From positions 1 through 64,000 of the forward strand of contig UQBX01000001.1 of assembly GCA_900539425.1 (NCBI GenBank): 64,000 bases of DNA, written 5' to 3'. Shown here in pieces: positions 53,536-61,387 of this stretch (its first letter is position 1; each line of letters starts with the position of its first letter). Source of the DNA: an uncultured Oscillospiraceae bacterium (lineage in GTDB: Bacteria > Bacillota > Clostridia > Oscillospirales > Acutalibacteraceae). A program made the position numbers and the translations under genes. Under the pieces are notes generated by a model. It was not told the origin of the DNA. It saw only the letters and a list, made by a program, of their open reading frames with translations, and searched no databases.

Positions 53536-53562
53536 TTAGCACTCTCGCGTTGACAGTGCTAA
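53536..53562. promoter_or_regulatory. CIRCE operator (HrcA binding site)
   Basis: TTAGCACTC-N9-CAGTGCTAA, matching the CIRCE inverted repeat TTAGCACTC-N9-GAGTGCTAA with one changed base. It overlaps the -35 box of the hsp20 promoter, as expected for repression by HrcA. Confidence 0.92.
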
Positions 53563-53577
53563 TTTTTATGCTATAAT
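53550..53577 (+). promoter_or_regulatory. Promoter of hsp20
   Basis: TTGACA inside the CIRCE repeat, 16-bp spacer, TATAAT; the 5' UTR is then about 125 nt and contains no ORF. Confidence 0.85.
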
Positions 53578-53709
53578 AAAGATGAACTTGAAAGAGAGAT
53601 AATCTCCAAAGGGTTCAATAAGTAAAAAGCAAGCAGCAAAAGCTCGCCACCGCGAGGATTATCCCCACAGCTACGAGTAAAATCAATGGTTTGAATGGAG
53701 GAATGACTT

Positions 53710-54156
53710 ATGTTGCCTAGCATTTTTGGTGAAAATTTATTTGATGATATGTGGGACGATGTTTTCGATTCAATGACAGGTTTTAACCGTCACAATCCGC
53801 TTTACGGAAAGCACAGCAAGAACATCATGAAAACAGATGTCCGTGAAACAGACAGTTCTTACGAACTCGATATCGATCTTCCCGGATTTAAGAAAGATGA
53901 AGTTAAGGTTGATCTGAAAAACGGCTATATGACCATAAGCGCCGCAAAATGCCTTGACAAAGAGAGCGAAAAGAAAAACGAACGCTACATCCGCAAAGAG
54001 CGTTATTCAGGTCAGATGACAAGAAGCTTTTATGTCGGCGAGGACATTGAACCGAAAGACGTAAGCGCTAAATTTGAGGATGGTATTCTTAAAGTTTCCC
54101 TTCCCAAGAAGGAGCACAAAGAACTTCCTCAGAGCAATTCCATCAGCATTGAATAA
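53710..54156 (+). CDS. hsp20: Hsp20/alpha-crystallin small heat-shock protein
   Basis: A 148-aa holdase chaperone that binds unfolding proteins. After a short N-terminal region (FGENLFDDMWDD), the alpha-crystallin domain shows DVRETDSSYELDIDLPGF, the central GYMTISA strand, RSFYVGEDIEPKDVSAKF and the GILKVSLPKKE ending. GGAGGAA precedes the ATG. Control by HrcA is indicated by the CIRCE operator upstream; the long leader may add temperature control (TTCAA/TTGAA pairing near the ribosome site, inference). Confidence 0.95.
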   Translation: MLPSIFGENLFDDMWDDVFDSMTGFNRHNPLYGKHSKNIMKTDVRETDSSYELDIDLPGFKKDEVKVDLKNGYMTISAAKCLDKESEKKNERYIRKERYSGQMTRSFYVGEDIEPKDVSAKFEDGILKVSLPKKEHKELPQSNSISIE

Positions 54157-54198
54157 ACCTTTTGACTTGCTAAAAGCAAGCCGGAAAAGTACAAAAAC

Positions 54199-54230
54199 AG
54201 GCAGCCGATAATCGGTTGCCTTATTTTTTT
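54199..54230 (+). terminator. Intrinsic terminator after hsp20
   Basis: AGGCAGCCGAT/ATCGGTTGCCT stem (one G-T pair) followed by TATTTTTTT. Confidence 0.85.
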
Positions 54231-54253
54231 GATTAAATTCTTTTATAATAATT

Positions 54254-55390
54254 TCAGCTCATAGCTTTAATACCGTAACTCAGCGACACAAGAATTACAA
54301 GAAGCAGTATATTGCAAAGTGTAAACCACAGGAAATACTTTTTGCTTTTTTCGGGATATTCCTTTACAATTAATTTATAGGATATAAGGCTTGCCATTGA
54401 GGCTATGAGCGTACCGAGGCCGCCGATATTGCAGCCTACTATGAGTTCACGCCAATTATCAGTAAATCCCGAAAGCAGAAGCGCCGCAGGCACGTTGCTT
54501 ATTACTTGACTTGCAAGAATAGCCACAAGCCCAACGTGGTCAGTCAGCACAGACGCTATAAAGTTTTTGAATGTGTCTATTGAGCCAACATTTCCTATAA
54601 ATATGAAAAACGCTATAAATGTAAGCAAAAGCGAATAATCCACACGAGCAAGCAAACTTCTGTCCCTAAACAGCAGGAACACTGCTATCACTACTGCAAC
54701 GGCAATGGGAGGGACAACATCAAAAAGCCCCAAAAGGCAGATAACAAAACCAACGGTACACCAAATAAAATATTTGGGGCCTCTGAGGTTCATATCAACG
54801 TATACCTGCGATATTCTTGCTGATTTTCCGAAAACTATCATCAGCACGATACACAAAGCAGACACAAGCACATACGGCAGCATAAGCCCTAACATCCCGC
54901 CGAAACCTATTCCTGATTTATTGTAAAGGTACAGGTTCTGAGGATTGCCCATCGGGGTGAGCATACTGCCCAGATTTGCCGCAACCGTCTGCAAAACAAC
55001 AAGACGTATAGCAAGATGTTTCTGATTTGCCATATGCAGCACTATTAAGCCGAACGGTACAAAAGTTATAAGCGATATATCATTTGTGATAACCATACTG
55101 CACACAAACGGCAAAAACACCAGAACAAACATCATTGATTTTGTGGTAGCCGTTCGTTTAAGAAGCTGATTGCCGAGATATGTAAACAGCCCCGCCTTTT
55201 GAAAACCTTTCATAACAGCCATAAGGCCAAACAGAAGCGCAAGAGTATCCCAATCTATATAAGAAACATATGAAATACTGGGCGGCACAAAAAAAGCGGA
55301 AACAACAGCCAGCAGGACGGCCGCGCACAATACGGCTTCCCTCTTTATAAAGTTTAAGCAAGTCTTTGCAAACTGGCGCACAGAAATCAT
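54254..55390 (-). CDS. SLC13/ArsB-like anion permease
   Basis: A 378-aa membrane protein with about ten to eleven hydrophobic helices. DWDTLALLFGLMAVMKGFQK and NDISLITFVPFG, with MGNPQNLYLY and ISNVPAALLLSGF, are characteristic of the CitMHS/ArsB/YbiR group of inorganic- or organic-anion transporters. The substrate is unknown; no arsenic-resistance regulator or reductase is adjacent. The start is uncertain: GGAG lies only 1 nt before the ATG at 55390, so GTG 55381 is also possible. Confidence 0.82.
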   Translation of the reverse strand: MISVRQFAKTCLNFIKREAVLCAAVLLAVVSAFFVPPSISYVSYIDWDTLALLFGLMAVMKGFQKAGLFTYLGNQLLKRTATTKSMMFVLVFLPFVCSMVITNDISLITFVPFGLIVLHMANQKHLAIRLVVLQTVAANLGSMLTPMGNPQNLYLYNKSGIGFGGMLGLMLPYVLVSALCIVLMIVFGKSARISQVYVDMNLRGPKYFIWCTVGFVICLLGLFDVVPPIAVAVVIAVFLLFRDRSLLARVDYSLLLTFIAFFIFIGNVGSIDTFKNFIASVLTDHVGLVAILASQVISNVPAALLLSGFTDNWRELIVGCNIGGLGTLIASMASLISYKLIVKEYPEKSKKYFLWFTLCNILLLVILVSLSYGIKAMS

Positions 55391-55449
55391 ACTCCGTTCT
55401 GAACAAAAGTAAAATCATGCGGAACTACCGCTCAATTATTAATACACAT

Positions 55450-55489
55450 AAAAAGAAATGAGTCCAAACGCTATTGCATTCGGACTCAT
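55450..55489 (-). terminator. Terminator after tRNA-Tyr
   Basis: Minus strand ATGAGTCC/GGACTCAT stem followed by TTCTTTTT. Confidence 0.85.
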
Positions 55490-55491
55490 TC

Positions 55492-55577
55492 TGGTGGGAG
55501 AGAGTGGATTCGAACCACTGAAGCTGAATAGCGACAGATTTACAGTCTGTTCCCTTTGGCCGCTCGGGAACTCTCCC
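55492..55577 (-). tRNA. tRNA-Tyr (anticodon GTA)
   Basis: Minus-strand cloverleaf with acceptor GGGAGAG/CTCTCCC, D-arm CCGAGCGGCCAAAGGG, anticodon loop in ACTGTAAATC, a long variable arm (class II), T-loop GGTTCGAATCC, and encoded CCA at 55492-55494. Confidence 0.96.
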
Positions 55578-55583
55578 ACGTTA

Positions 55584-55659
55584 TGGAGCTGGTGAACGGA
55601 CTTGAACCCCTGACCTGCTGATTACAAATCAGCTGCTCTACCAACTGAGCTACACCAGC
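55584..55659 (-). tRNA. tRNA-Thr (anticodon TGT)
   Basis: Minus-strand cloverleaf: acceptor GCTGGTG/CACCAGC, D-arm AGCTCAGTTGGTAGAGC, anticodon stem-loop CTGATTTGTAATCAG, T-loop GGTTCAAGTCC, CCA encoded at 55584-55586. It lies 6 nt upstream of tRNA-Tyr, so both are on one transcript. Confidence 0.96.
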
Positions 55660-55677
55660 GTTTCTTAACGCTTAAAT

Positions 55678-55706
55678 AATATATCATAAGTATTTGACTT
55701 AGTCAA
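55678..55706 (-). promoter_or_regulatory. Promoter of the tRNA-Thr/tRNA-Tyr transcript
   Basis: Minus strand TTGACT, 17-bp spacer, TATATT. Confidence 0.75.
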
Positions 55707-55783
55707 GCCTTTTTTTCAATTTTATTAGCGTAATTTTGTATTTTGCATATAATAAAAGTGAACATAATTTTAGAGGTGATACT

Positions 55784-57604
55784 ATGTGCGGAATAGCAGG
55801 AATGCTGTCTGAAACCATAGACATGAGAGAGCGAAGAGCGCTAATAAAGAATATAAGCGAAAGCCTTAAAATGAGGGGCCCCGACGGATACGGCGATTTT
55901 ACAAAGCCGTATATTTCGCTGATACACAGAAGACTTGCCGTTATTGACCCCGAAAAAGGGGCTCAGCCGATGACATTCGGAAAATACACAATCGTCTACA
56001 ACGGTGAAATATACAACACAGACGAAATACGGCGCGAACTTATTTCGGCGGGATATTCTTTTGACACGCACTGCGACACCGAAGTCATACTTAAAGCATA
56101 CGACAAATGGAAAGAAGAAAGCTGTAAAAAGCTTAACGGAATATTTGCATATGCCGTATGGGACGATGAAAGCAAAGAACTTTTCCTGTGCAGGGACAGA
56201 ATAGGCGTAAAGCCGTTATACTTTACTCATAAAGACGGTTTATTTGCATTTGCAAGCAGGATAAAAAGTCTGCTGCTCATTCCCGAAATCAGCACAGATG
56301 TTGATGAAAACGGACTTAATGAAATATTTATGCTCGGCCCCGCCAAAACTATTGGCACCGCCGTTTTCAAAGACATCAAAGAACTGCCGCCTGCCGCTTT
56401 CATGAAATTCAGCGGCGGAAAATACGAAATAAAAGAATACTGGCAGCTTGAGGCAGCCAAGCACACTGAAAACGAGAGCGAAACAATTGAGCACACTCAT
56501 TTTCTTGTTACAGATGCTATCAAAAGACAGCTTATCTCAGATGTGCCGCTTTGCACATTTTTAAGCGGAGGGCTTGATTCATCAATCATAAGCCGTGTTG
56601 CAAGTGATGATTACAGGAGTAAAGGCAAAACACTTGACACGTACTCTGTGGATTACACGGACAATGACAAATACTTTAAAAAGAGTTTGTTCCAGCCCAA
56701 CAAAGACAGCGATTACATCGGCATGATCTCCGACTATTTGGGAACTAAGCACAGGAATATTGTACTTGACAACAGAGATGTTGCCCGCGCGCTGATAGAG
56801 AGTACTTACGCACGTACTTTGCCGGGTTTCACCGACGTTGACTCTTCCCTGCTGCTGTTTTGCCGCGAAGTAAAAAAAGAGCAAACGGTTGCGCTTTCAG
56901 GTGAATGTGCAGATGAGATATTCGGCGGATACCCATGGTATCACAACAAAGATATACTGTTTGAGGAAACATTTCCGTGGAGCCGCTCAACCGATGTGCG
57001 CCAAAGCATACTGAAAGACGGCCTGCTGCCTCACGGAGCAGAATACGCGCGCAACCGCTATCTTGAGACTGTTGCTAAAACGTCTTATCTCGAAACAGAC
57101 AACAAAACAGAAAGACGTATGAGGGAAATGTTCCGCCTTAACCTTGACTGGTTTATGCAGACATTACTTGTGCGCAAAGACGTTATGAGTATGGAAAGCT
57201 CTCTTGAAGTGCGTGTGCCGTTCTGCGATTACAGAATAGTTGAATACGCTTACAATATGCCCTGGAGCATAAAATCACTTGACGGCAGAGAAAAAGGTGT
57301 TCTGCGCAAGGCATTTGAAAACGAACTGCCCTATGAAATCACCTGGCGCAAAAAGAGCCCATACCCAAAAACGCATAATCCTATCTACTTTAAAGAAGTA
57401 TGCAAAATGACCGAGGAAGTGCTTAAAGATAAATCAACACCTCTTCACGATATGCTTAACATCAATAAAATCAATGAGCTTATGCAAAATCCTGACGCTT
57501 TAAGTGAGCCATGGTACGGTCAGCTTATGCGAGGCCCGCAGGTGCTTGCATATATTGTGCAGATATATTACTGGATAAAAGACAACAATGTAAATTTTGT
57601 CTGA
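55784..57604 (+). CDS. asnB: Asparagine synthase (glutamine-hydrolysing)
   Basis: Makes asparagine from aspartate, glutamine and ATP. Cys2 of MCGIAG is the glutaminase nucleophile once Met is removed; IVYNGEIYNTDEI and RDRIGVKPLYF belong to the glutaminase domain. The synthetase domain has the PP-loop FLSGGLDSSIIS and LSGECADEIFGGYPWY. The ATG at 55784 is chosen so that Cys is residue 2, with GAGGTGA upstream. Length is 606 aa. TATAAT at 55748 likely belongs to its promoter. Confidence 0.94.
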   Translation: MCGIAGMLSETIDMRERRALIKNISESLKMRGPDGYGDFTKPYISLIHRRLAVIDPEKGAQPMTFGKYTIVYNGEIYNTDEIRRELISAGYSFDTHCDTEVILKAYDKWKEESCKKLNGIFAYAVWDDESKELFLCRDRIGVKPLYFTHKDGLFAFASRIKSLLLIPEISTDVDENGLNEIFMLGPAKTIGTAVFKDIKELPPAAFMKFSGGKYEIKEYWQLEAAKHTENESETIEHTHFLVTDAIKRQLISDVPLCTFLSGGLDSSIISRVASDDYRSKGKTLDTYSVDYTDNDKYFKKSLFQPNKDSDYIGMISDYLGTKHRNIVLDNRDVARALIESTYARTLPGFTDVDSSLLLFCREVKKEQTVALSGECADEIFGGYPWYHNKDILFEETFPWSRSTDVRQSILKDGLLPHGAEYARNRYLETVAKTSYLETDNKTERRMREMFRLNLDWFMQTLLVRKDVMSMESSLEVRVPFCDYRIVEYAYNMPWSIKSLDGREKGVLRKAFENELPYEITWRKKSPYPKTHNPIYFKEVCKMTEEVLKDKSTPLHDMLNINKINELMQNPDALSEPWYGQLMRGPQVLAYIVQIYYWIKDNNVNFV

Positions 57605-57610
57605 AACAAA

Positions 57611-57641
57611 GAAAAACCGCGGCGGTCATTCCGTCGCGGTT
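57611..57641. terminator. Terminator between asnB and the broken NUDIX gene
   Basis: 11-bp stem AACCGCGGCGG/CCGTCGCGGTT (one G-T pair). The T-tract is good on the minus strand (TTTTTC) and poor on the plus strand. Confidence 0.75.
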
Positions 57642-57659
57642 AAATTCATTTTAAATTAA

Positions 57660-58169
57660 TCAGCCGTATACTTCAAAAAGCTTATCAAGATACGAGAATG
57701 TGTTTTGAGGAACAAATTTGCCGCTTTTTACAAGCTCTTTAATTTCGTTTGTTGTTGCCCACATTGCGCCGCAGGTCTCCCCAGGCTGCAACACAACGCT
57801 ATCTATACTGCAATCGTGCTAAAACACCCACACATCAAGAAAATCGGGAAACTTTTTAGCCTGCCTCATTGCGCTTGCAAACAGTTTTCCCTTTTCAGGG
57901 TCAAGCTCTACGCCGAGTTCTTCACGAGTTTCCCTGATTGCGGCATCAAAACTGCTTTCTCCCGAAACCGCCGAACCGCCGGTCGGCTCCCATAAAAGAG
58001 GGAAATGTTTGTTAGGAGTGCGTTTTGAGATAAGCCACTCCCCTTTGGAATTTCTTATCCACACATTAACAACTATATGATATTCGCCCGATTTCATAGG
58101 TTTGCCGCGCTCAACAGTCCTGCCCGTAGGCTTTCTGTTTATATCATAAATATCCCATAATTCGCTCAT
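57660..58169 (-). pseudogene. NUDIX hydrolase interrupted by an in-frame TAG
   Basis: The first 116 codons encode a good NUDIX domain (IDI-like group): WEPTGGSAVSGE leads to the box with RETREELG, and LWDIYDINRKPTGRT is the usual start. At plus 57819-57821 a TAG stops the frame after DVWVF. The same frame then continues HDCSIDSVVLQPGETCGAMW to YLDKLFEVYG and a TGA, which is exactly the missing end of the domain. One base change (for example AAG or CAG to TAG) explains it. The start at 58169 has GGGAG about 6 nt upstream. The short product might keep partial activity. Confidence 0.75.
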
Positions 58170-58183
58170 AGAAAACTCCCGCA

Positions 58184-58936
58184 TTAATCAATACAAAACA
58201 ATCTTTTTATATCCTTTTCATCGGAACTGCCGTGATTTTTAATAAGTTTATCTACATATTCAGTATCGATTTTGACCTTATCATTGCCTATACGATCAAT
58301 AAAATCCTGCATTGCCGCATAATCATCATCAAAATAATCATCTTCAAATTTGATTTCTTTGCCGTTAACATCAACTGAAACAACAGCATCATAATAAATA
58401 TAAGAGCTCTTTATTCTGTGATGTTTTTCTGCAACATAAAGCTTTGCGCTGTCTATCTCTTCATACTCTGTTACTGTGTCAGAGGCAATAAGATGATAAT
58501 TATAGATTTTATCGTTATCGGCATCCCGTCTTGAATAAATTTGAAGATACGAACAAATTCCGATAGCAATGCACAGCACCGTAAAATATATAGTAAAGAA
58601 TTTTAAAATTCTCCTGCCGACATCATTTTTCATTATTATATAATCTTTAAAACTTATGTCGGAAGTTGAAAGTGTAAAATAGTGTATAAGACCGCTGGCG
58701 AGGAGTAACAGCAAAAGAAGAAAAAGAAGTACTGTTACTCCGTTTGTAAGCGGCTGGCTATACAAAATATTTTCATCATAAAACAGTTTATTTATTATCT
58801 TTTTGAAATAAATGTTTCCTAAAATACTAAGAACAAATATAACAGCTGTCGGAATATTTGATGTTATAAAATAAAGTATTTTATCTTTTTTTGGCAATTC
58901 TTTACGTTTGATTTTTTTCTTTTTTTGCTTTGCCAT
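58184..58936 (-). CDS. Membrane protein of unknown function
   Basis: A 250-aa protein with a very basic N-terminus (MAKQKKKKIKRKELPKKD), three membrane helices (about residues 28-48, 68-88 and 113-135) and a C-terminal soluble domain of about 110 residues containing VVSVDVNGKEIKFEDDYFDD. I recognise no family. It lies 8 nt behind a NUDIX gene on the same strand, so it is probably part of that run. AAGGAG precedes the ATG. Confidence 0.7.
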   Translation of the reverse strand: MAKQKKKKIKRKELPKKDKILYFITSNIPTAVIFVLSILGNIYFKKIINKLFYDENILYSQPLTNGVTVLLFLLLLLLLASGLIHYFTLSTSDISFKDYIIMKNDVGRRILKFFTIYFTVLCIAIGICSYLQIYSRRDADNDKIYNYHLIASDTVTEYEEIDSAKLYVAEKHHRIKSSYIYYDAVVSVDVNGKEIKFEDDYFDDDYAAMQDFIDRIGNDKVKIDTEYVDKLIKNHGSSDEKDIKRLFCID

Positions 58937-58944
58937 AAATCTCC

Positions 58945-59382
58945 TTATTTCATCTCTTCGGCGGCAAGTCTACGCTTAGTTTCTTCTAAAATATAGGGCT
59001 GAATATCAGGATAAGTCCATTTTTCAGGAAGAGATTGTGTTATAACGATTTTTTCTATCTCGCTGTGCAGTTCTTTTTCAAATGTTTTCACACGAGCAAA
59101 GCAGATCATACCGTATGAAGCGTCCGAACATTCATTTTCATCACACACGCAATACACACAAAGCGGCTTTATATCAAAATCTATTGCGCCTGTTTCTTCG
59201 TAAAGTTCTCTTTTCGCCGTATCATATATATTCTCTCCGGGCTCACGGTGGCCTCCTGGACATTCATAAGTTTCCCGTTCCCTGTGCTTGCAAAAGACCC
59301 ATTTGCCTTCTGTTTTTGTTACGATGACTGCAAACCTCAAAAGTGCGTCATCAATCTTGCCTATTTCAAAAAACTTTACCAT
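58945..59382 (-). CDS. NUDIX hydrolase
   Basis: A 145-aa enzyme that hydrolyses a nucleoside diphosphate linked to another group. The NUDIX box is complete: GGHREPGE followed by KRELYEETGAI, giving GX5EX7REX2EEXG. KFFEIGKIDDALLRFAVIV leads in. Substrate unknown. It lies 9 nt behind a MazG-like gene and before the membrane protein gene, so the run MazG-like, NUDIX, membrane protein, NUDIX may serve nucleotide clean-up. Confidence 0.88.
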   Translation of the reverse strand: MVKFFEIGKIDDALLRFAVIVTKTEGKWVFCKHRERETYECPGGHREPGENIYDTAKRELYEETGAIDFDIKPLCVYCVCDENECSDASYGMICFARVKTFEKELHSEIEKIVITQSLPEKWTYPDIQPYILEETKRRLAAEEMK

Positions 59383-59391
59383 TTCTGCTCC

Positions 59392-59700
59392 TTATTCAAC
59401 CGATTTTAGAAATATTCTATTTTCAAATTTGCCGTTTGATTTTGCTTTTTTGTTTTTCAGCTCAATTACTTTTTCAAACGAGGCTCCGCCGAGCTCTGAA
59501 AGCGCATCTATGACCTCTGCAATATCGGCAAGTTCTTCGGTATCTCCGCTTTCAAGAAACTCATTAACTTCCTCAACAAGTTTCTTTTTCAGCTCCCTGC
59601 CATATGATTCTTCATCAAGTATTGATATATTCGGAACCTGACCGTTTTTTCGGCAGATATCCGGTATGTTATCCCTAACAAGTTTATTGCAGATTTTCAA
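59392..59700 (-). CDS. MazG/phosphoribosyl-ATP pyrophosphohydrolase-like protein
   Basis: A 102-aa all-alpha pyrophosphohydrolase-like protein. CNKLVRDNIPDICRKNG is the usual start of the stand-alone group (COG4997-like), and LVEEVNEFLES with ELADIAEVIDAL provides the Glu/Asp metal ligands (EExxE...ExxD). It is not next to his genes, so removal of non-canonical nucleotides is more likely than histidine synthesis. It starts the minus-strand run with the NUDIX genes. Confidence 0.82.
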   Translation of the reverse strand: MKICNKLVRDNIPDICRKNGQVPNISILDEESYGRELKKKLVEEVNEFLESGDTEELADIAEVIDALSELGGASFEKVIELKNKKAKSNGKFENRIFLKSVE

Positions 59701-59763
59701 ACAATCGCCCGCTTTTAAAATCGATGTACTTTTAATATATCATATCAACCATGACAAAGCAAA

Positions 59764-59786
59764 CAAAAAAGCCGGGCATAACCCGG
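59764..59786 (-). terminator. Terminator after the 97-aa hypothetical gene
   Basis: Minus strand GCCGGG/CCCGGC stem followed by TTTTTTG. Confidence 0.8.
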
Positions 59787-59791
59787 CATTC

Positions 59792-60088
59792 TCAAACAAA
59801 AAGATATTCAAAATTTTCATAGCTTGCAAGCTCATAATCATCAATTGATGTGTAATCTTTAACGCCTATTCCATAGGCACAAAATTTTACTGTTTCACAT
59901 TCTCCGTTCGGATTGTAAAGCCGCAGGCTGTGGATATATTTTCCTATAACAACAAAAGAATCTTCATAGATAAAATCGCCGTCACCCTCATTGCGCTGAG
60001 CTTCCTCAACATCCATTTCAACATGATTAATACCTACATATCCTTTATAACGGTTTTGAAGTTCTTTTACAAAATCATTCAAACTCAT
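59792..60088 (-). CDS. Small acidic protein of unknown function
   Basis: A 98-aa soluble protein starting MSLNDFVKELQNRYKGYVGI; it contains EDSFVVIGKYIHSLRLYNPN and ends SYENFEYLFV. No family is recognised and no catalytic motif is seen. GAGG lies 8 nt before the ATG at 60088; a longer in-frame start at 60115 lacks a site. It has its own terminator. Confidence 0.65.
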   Translation of the reverse strand: MSLNDFVKELQNRYKGYVGINHVEMDVEEAQRNEGDGDFIYEDSFVVIGKYIHSLRLYNPNGECETVKFCAYGIGVKDYTSIDDYELASYENFEYLFV

Positions 60089-60239
60089 AAAAAAGCCTCT
60101 TTCAGCGCAAATCAATACTTACGCAGAACAAATCAATATGCTGTCAGCATACCATAATTTAAATTATATTTCAAGGAAAAATATAATTTGAAGAATTATT
60201 ATACTGCTTTTCATGCCGAAAACTTGCATATACAAGCCG

Positions 60240-60283
60240 CAAAAAATAAAAAAACCGAAACCGCCAAAAGGCTGATTTCGGTT
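60240..60283 (-). terminator. Terminator after tRNA-Val
   Basis: Minus strand AACCGAAATCAGCC/GGCGGTTTCGGTT stem followed by a long T-rich tract. Confidence 0.85.
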
Positions 60284-60287
60284 TAAC

Positions 60288-60363
60288 TGGTGGGAGTAAC
60301 AGGGCTCGAACCTGTGACCCTCTGCTTGTAAGGCAGATGCTCTCCCAGCTGAGCTATACTCCC
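60288..60363 (-). tRNA. tRNA-Val (anticodon TAC)
   Basis: Minus-strand cloverleaf: acceptor GGGAGTA/TACTCCC, D-arm AGCTCAGCTGGGAGAGC, anticodon stem-loop CTGCCTTACAAGCAG, T-loop GGTTCGAGCCC, CCA encoded at 60288-60290. Confidence 0.96.
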
Positions 60364-60375
60364 TCAGTGCTATTT

Positions 60376-60403
60376 ATTTTACCACAAAAAATAATAAAGT
60401 CAA
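60376..60403 (-). promoter_or_regulatory. Promoter of tRNA-Val
   Basis: Minus strand TTGACT, 16-bp spacer, TAAAAT. Confidence 0.7.
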
Positions 60404-60489
60404 GAGCTTTGATACAATTTATTTAAAGCATATTGCGTGCAGGAGAAAAATGTGTTATTTTAAAACCGTTAAGGAAAGGGCGGTATAAT

Positions 60490-61245
60490 ATGAAATTCAT
60501 TAGCTGGAATGTAAATGGGCTCAGGGCATGCATGAACAAAGGATTTGAGCAGTTTTTCAAAGAGGCTGACGCTGATATATTCTGCGTGCAGGAAACAAAA
60601 TTACAGCAGGGGCAGATAGATTTTGACCCAGAAGGATATTATTCTTACTGGAATTACGCAGAAAAGAAAGGATATTCGGGAACGGCTGTTTTTACAAAAA
60701 AAGAGCCTATAAATGCAACTTACGGAATGGGTATTGACGAGCATGACAAAGAAGGCAGGCTCATTACGCTTGAATTTGATGAATTTTACTTTTTGACCGT
60801 TTATGTGCCCAACTCACAACGCGGGCTTGCAAGGCTTGATTACAGAATGAAATGGGAAGAAGATTTTCTCAGCTATATAAAATCACTTGACGAAAAAAAG
60901 CCCGTTATCTTTTGCGGAGACCTGAATGTAGCTCATGAGGAGATTGACCTTAAAAATCCGAAAACGAACCACGAAAACGCCGGCTTTTCTGACGCAGAAA
61001 GAGATAAAATGACCAAAATACTTGAAAGCGGCTTTACAGACACTTTCAGATATTTTTACCCCGACCGCGAAGGAATTTACAGCTGGTGGAGCTATATGTT
61101 TAAAGCAAGAGAGAAAAATGCAGGGTGGCGTATAGACTACTTTATTTCCTCAAAAAGACTTGACAGCAAGCTTATCAGCGCAGATATTCTGACTGATATT
61201 TTAGGCTCAGATCACTGCCCCGTAATGCTTGAGGCAGAAATTTAA
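60490..61245 (+). CDS. Exodeoxyribonuclease III (apurinic/apyrimidinic endonuclease)
   Basis: A base-excision repair enzyme (ExoA/XthA family) that cleaves at abasic sites. The start KFISWNVNGLRAC is canonical, FCVQETKLQ holds the metal Glu, FCGDLNVAHEEIDL the catalytic Asp-Asn, and the C-terminus has GWRIDYFISS and LGSDHCPVMLEAEI with the catalytic Asp-His. Length is 251 aa. The ATG at 60490 has AAAGGGCGG upstream; an in-frame ATG at 60433 would add 19 residues without a better site. Confidence 0.95.
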   Translation: MKFISWNVNGLRACMNKGFEQFFKEADADIFCVQETKLQQGQIDFDPEGYYSYWNYAEKKGYSGTAVFTKKEPINATYGMGIDEHDKEGRLITLEFDEFYFLTVYVPNSQRGLARLDYRMKWEEDFLSYIKSLDEKKPVIFCGDLNVAHEEIDLKNPKTNHENAGFSDAERDKMTKILESGFTDTFRYFYPDREGIYSWWSYMFKAREKNAGWRIDYFISSKRLDSKLISADILTDILGSDHCPVMLEAEI

Positions 61246-61274
61246 AAAAATGCCTTAAAATATTAAAATTTATA

Positions 61275-61303
61275 TTTACTTTTTTAAAGAATTGTATTAG
61301 AAT
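61275..61303 (+). promoter_or_regulatory. Promoter of the D-amino-acid aminotransferase operon
   Basis: TTTACT, 17-bp spacer, TAGAAT; predicted start near 61310, just before the hairpin at 61313. Confidence 0.5.
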
Positions 61304-61312
61304 TAAATTCGG

Positions 61313-61353
61313 TGGGCAACGGCGCTTTTTACGAGCTTCGTATGCCCATTTTT
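61313..61353 (+). terminator. Hairpin with T-tract between exonuclease III and the aminotransferase gene
   Basis: TGGGCA pairs with TGCCCA around an inner perfect TACGA/TCGTA hairpin, followed by TTTTT. It is either the terminator of the exonuclease gene or, if the promoter at 61275-61303 is used, an attenuator at the start of the next transcript. Confidence 0.7.
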
Positions 61354-61387
61354 AATTATTATGTTTTTATTTTCAGGAGGCGCTCTT

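Noticed and set aside
54254..55390. Arsenic resistance operon
   Set aside because: Only a distant ArsB/SLC13-like permease; no arsR, arsC or arsA nearby.
55440..55720. tRNA genes at 55.5 kb as an integration site of a mobile element
   Set aside because: No integrase, direct repeat of a tRNA end or foreign gene cluster is next to them.
57819..57821. Pyrrolysine or other recoding at TAG in the NUDIX gene
   Set aside because: No pyl genes or stem-loop signal are seen and the aligned residue is not special; a nonsense mutation or sequence error is simpler.
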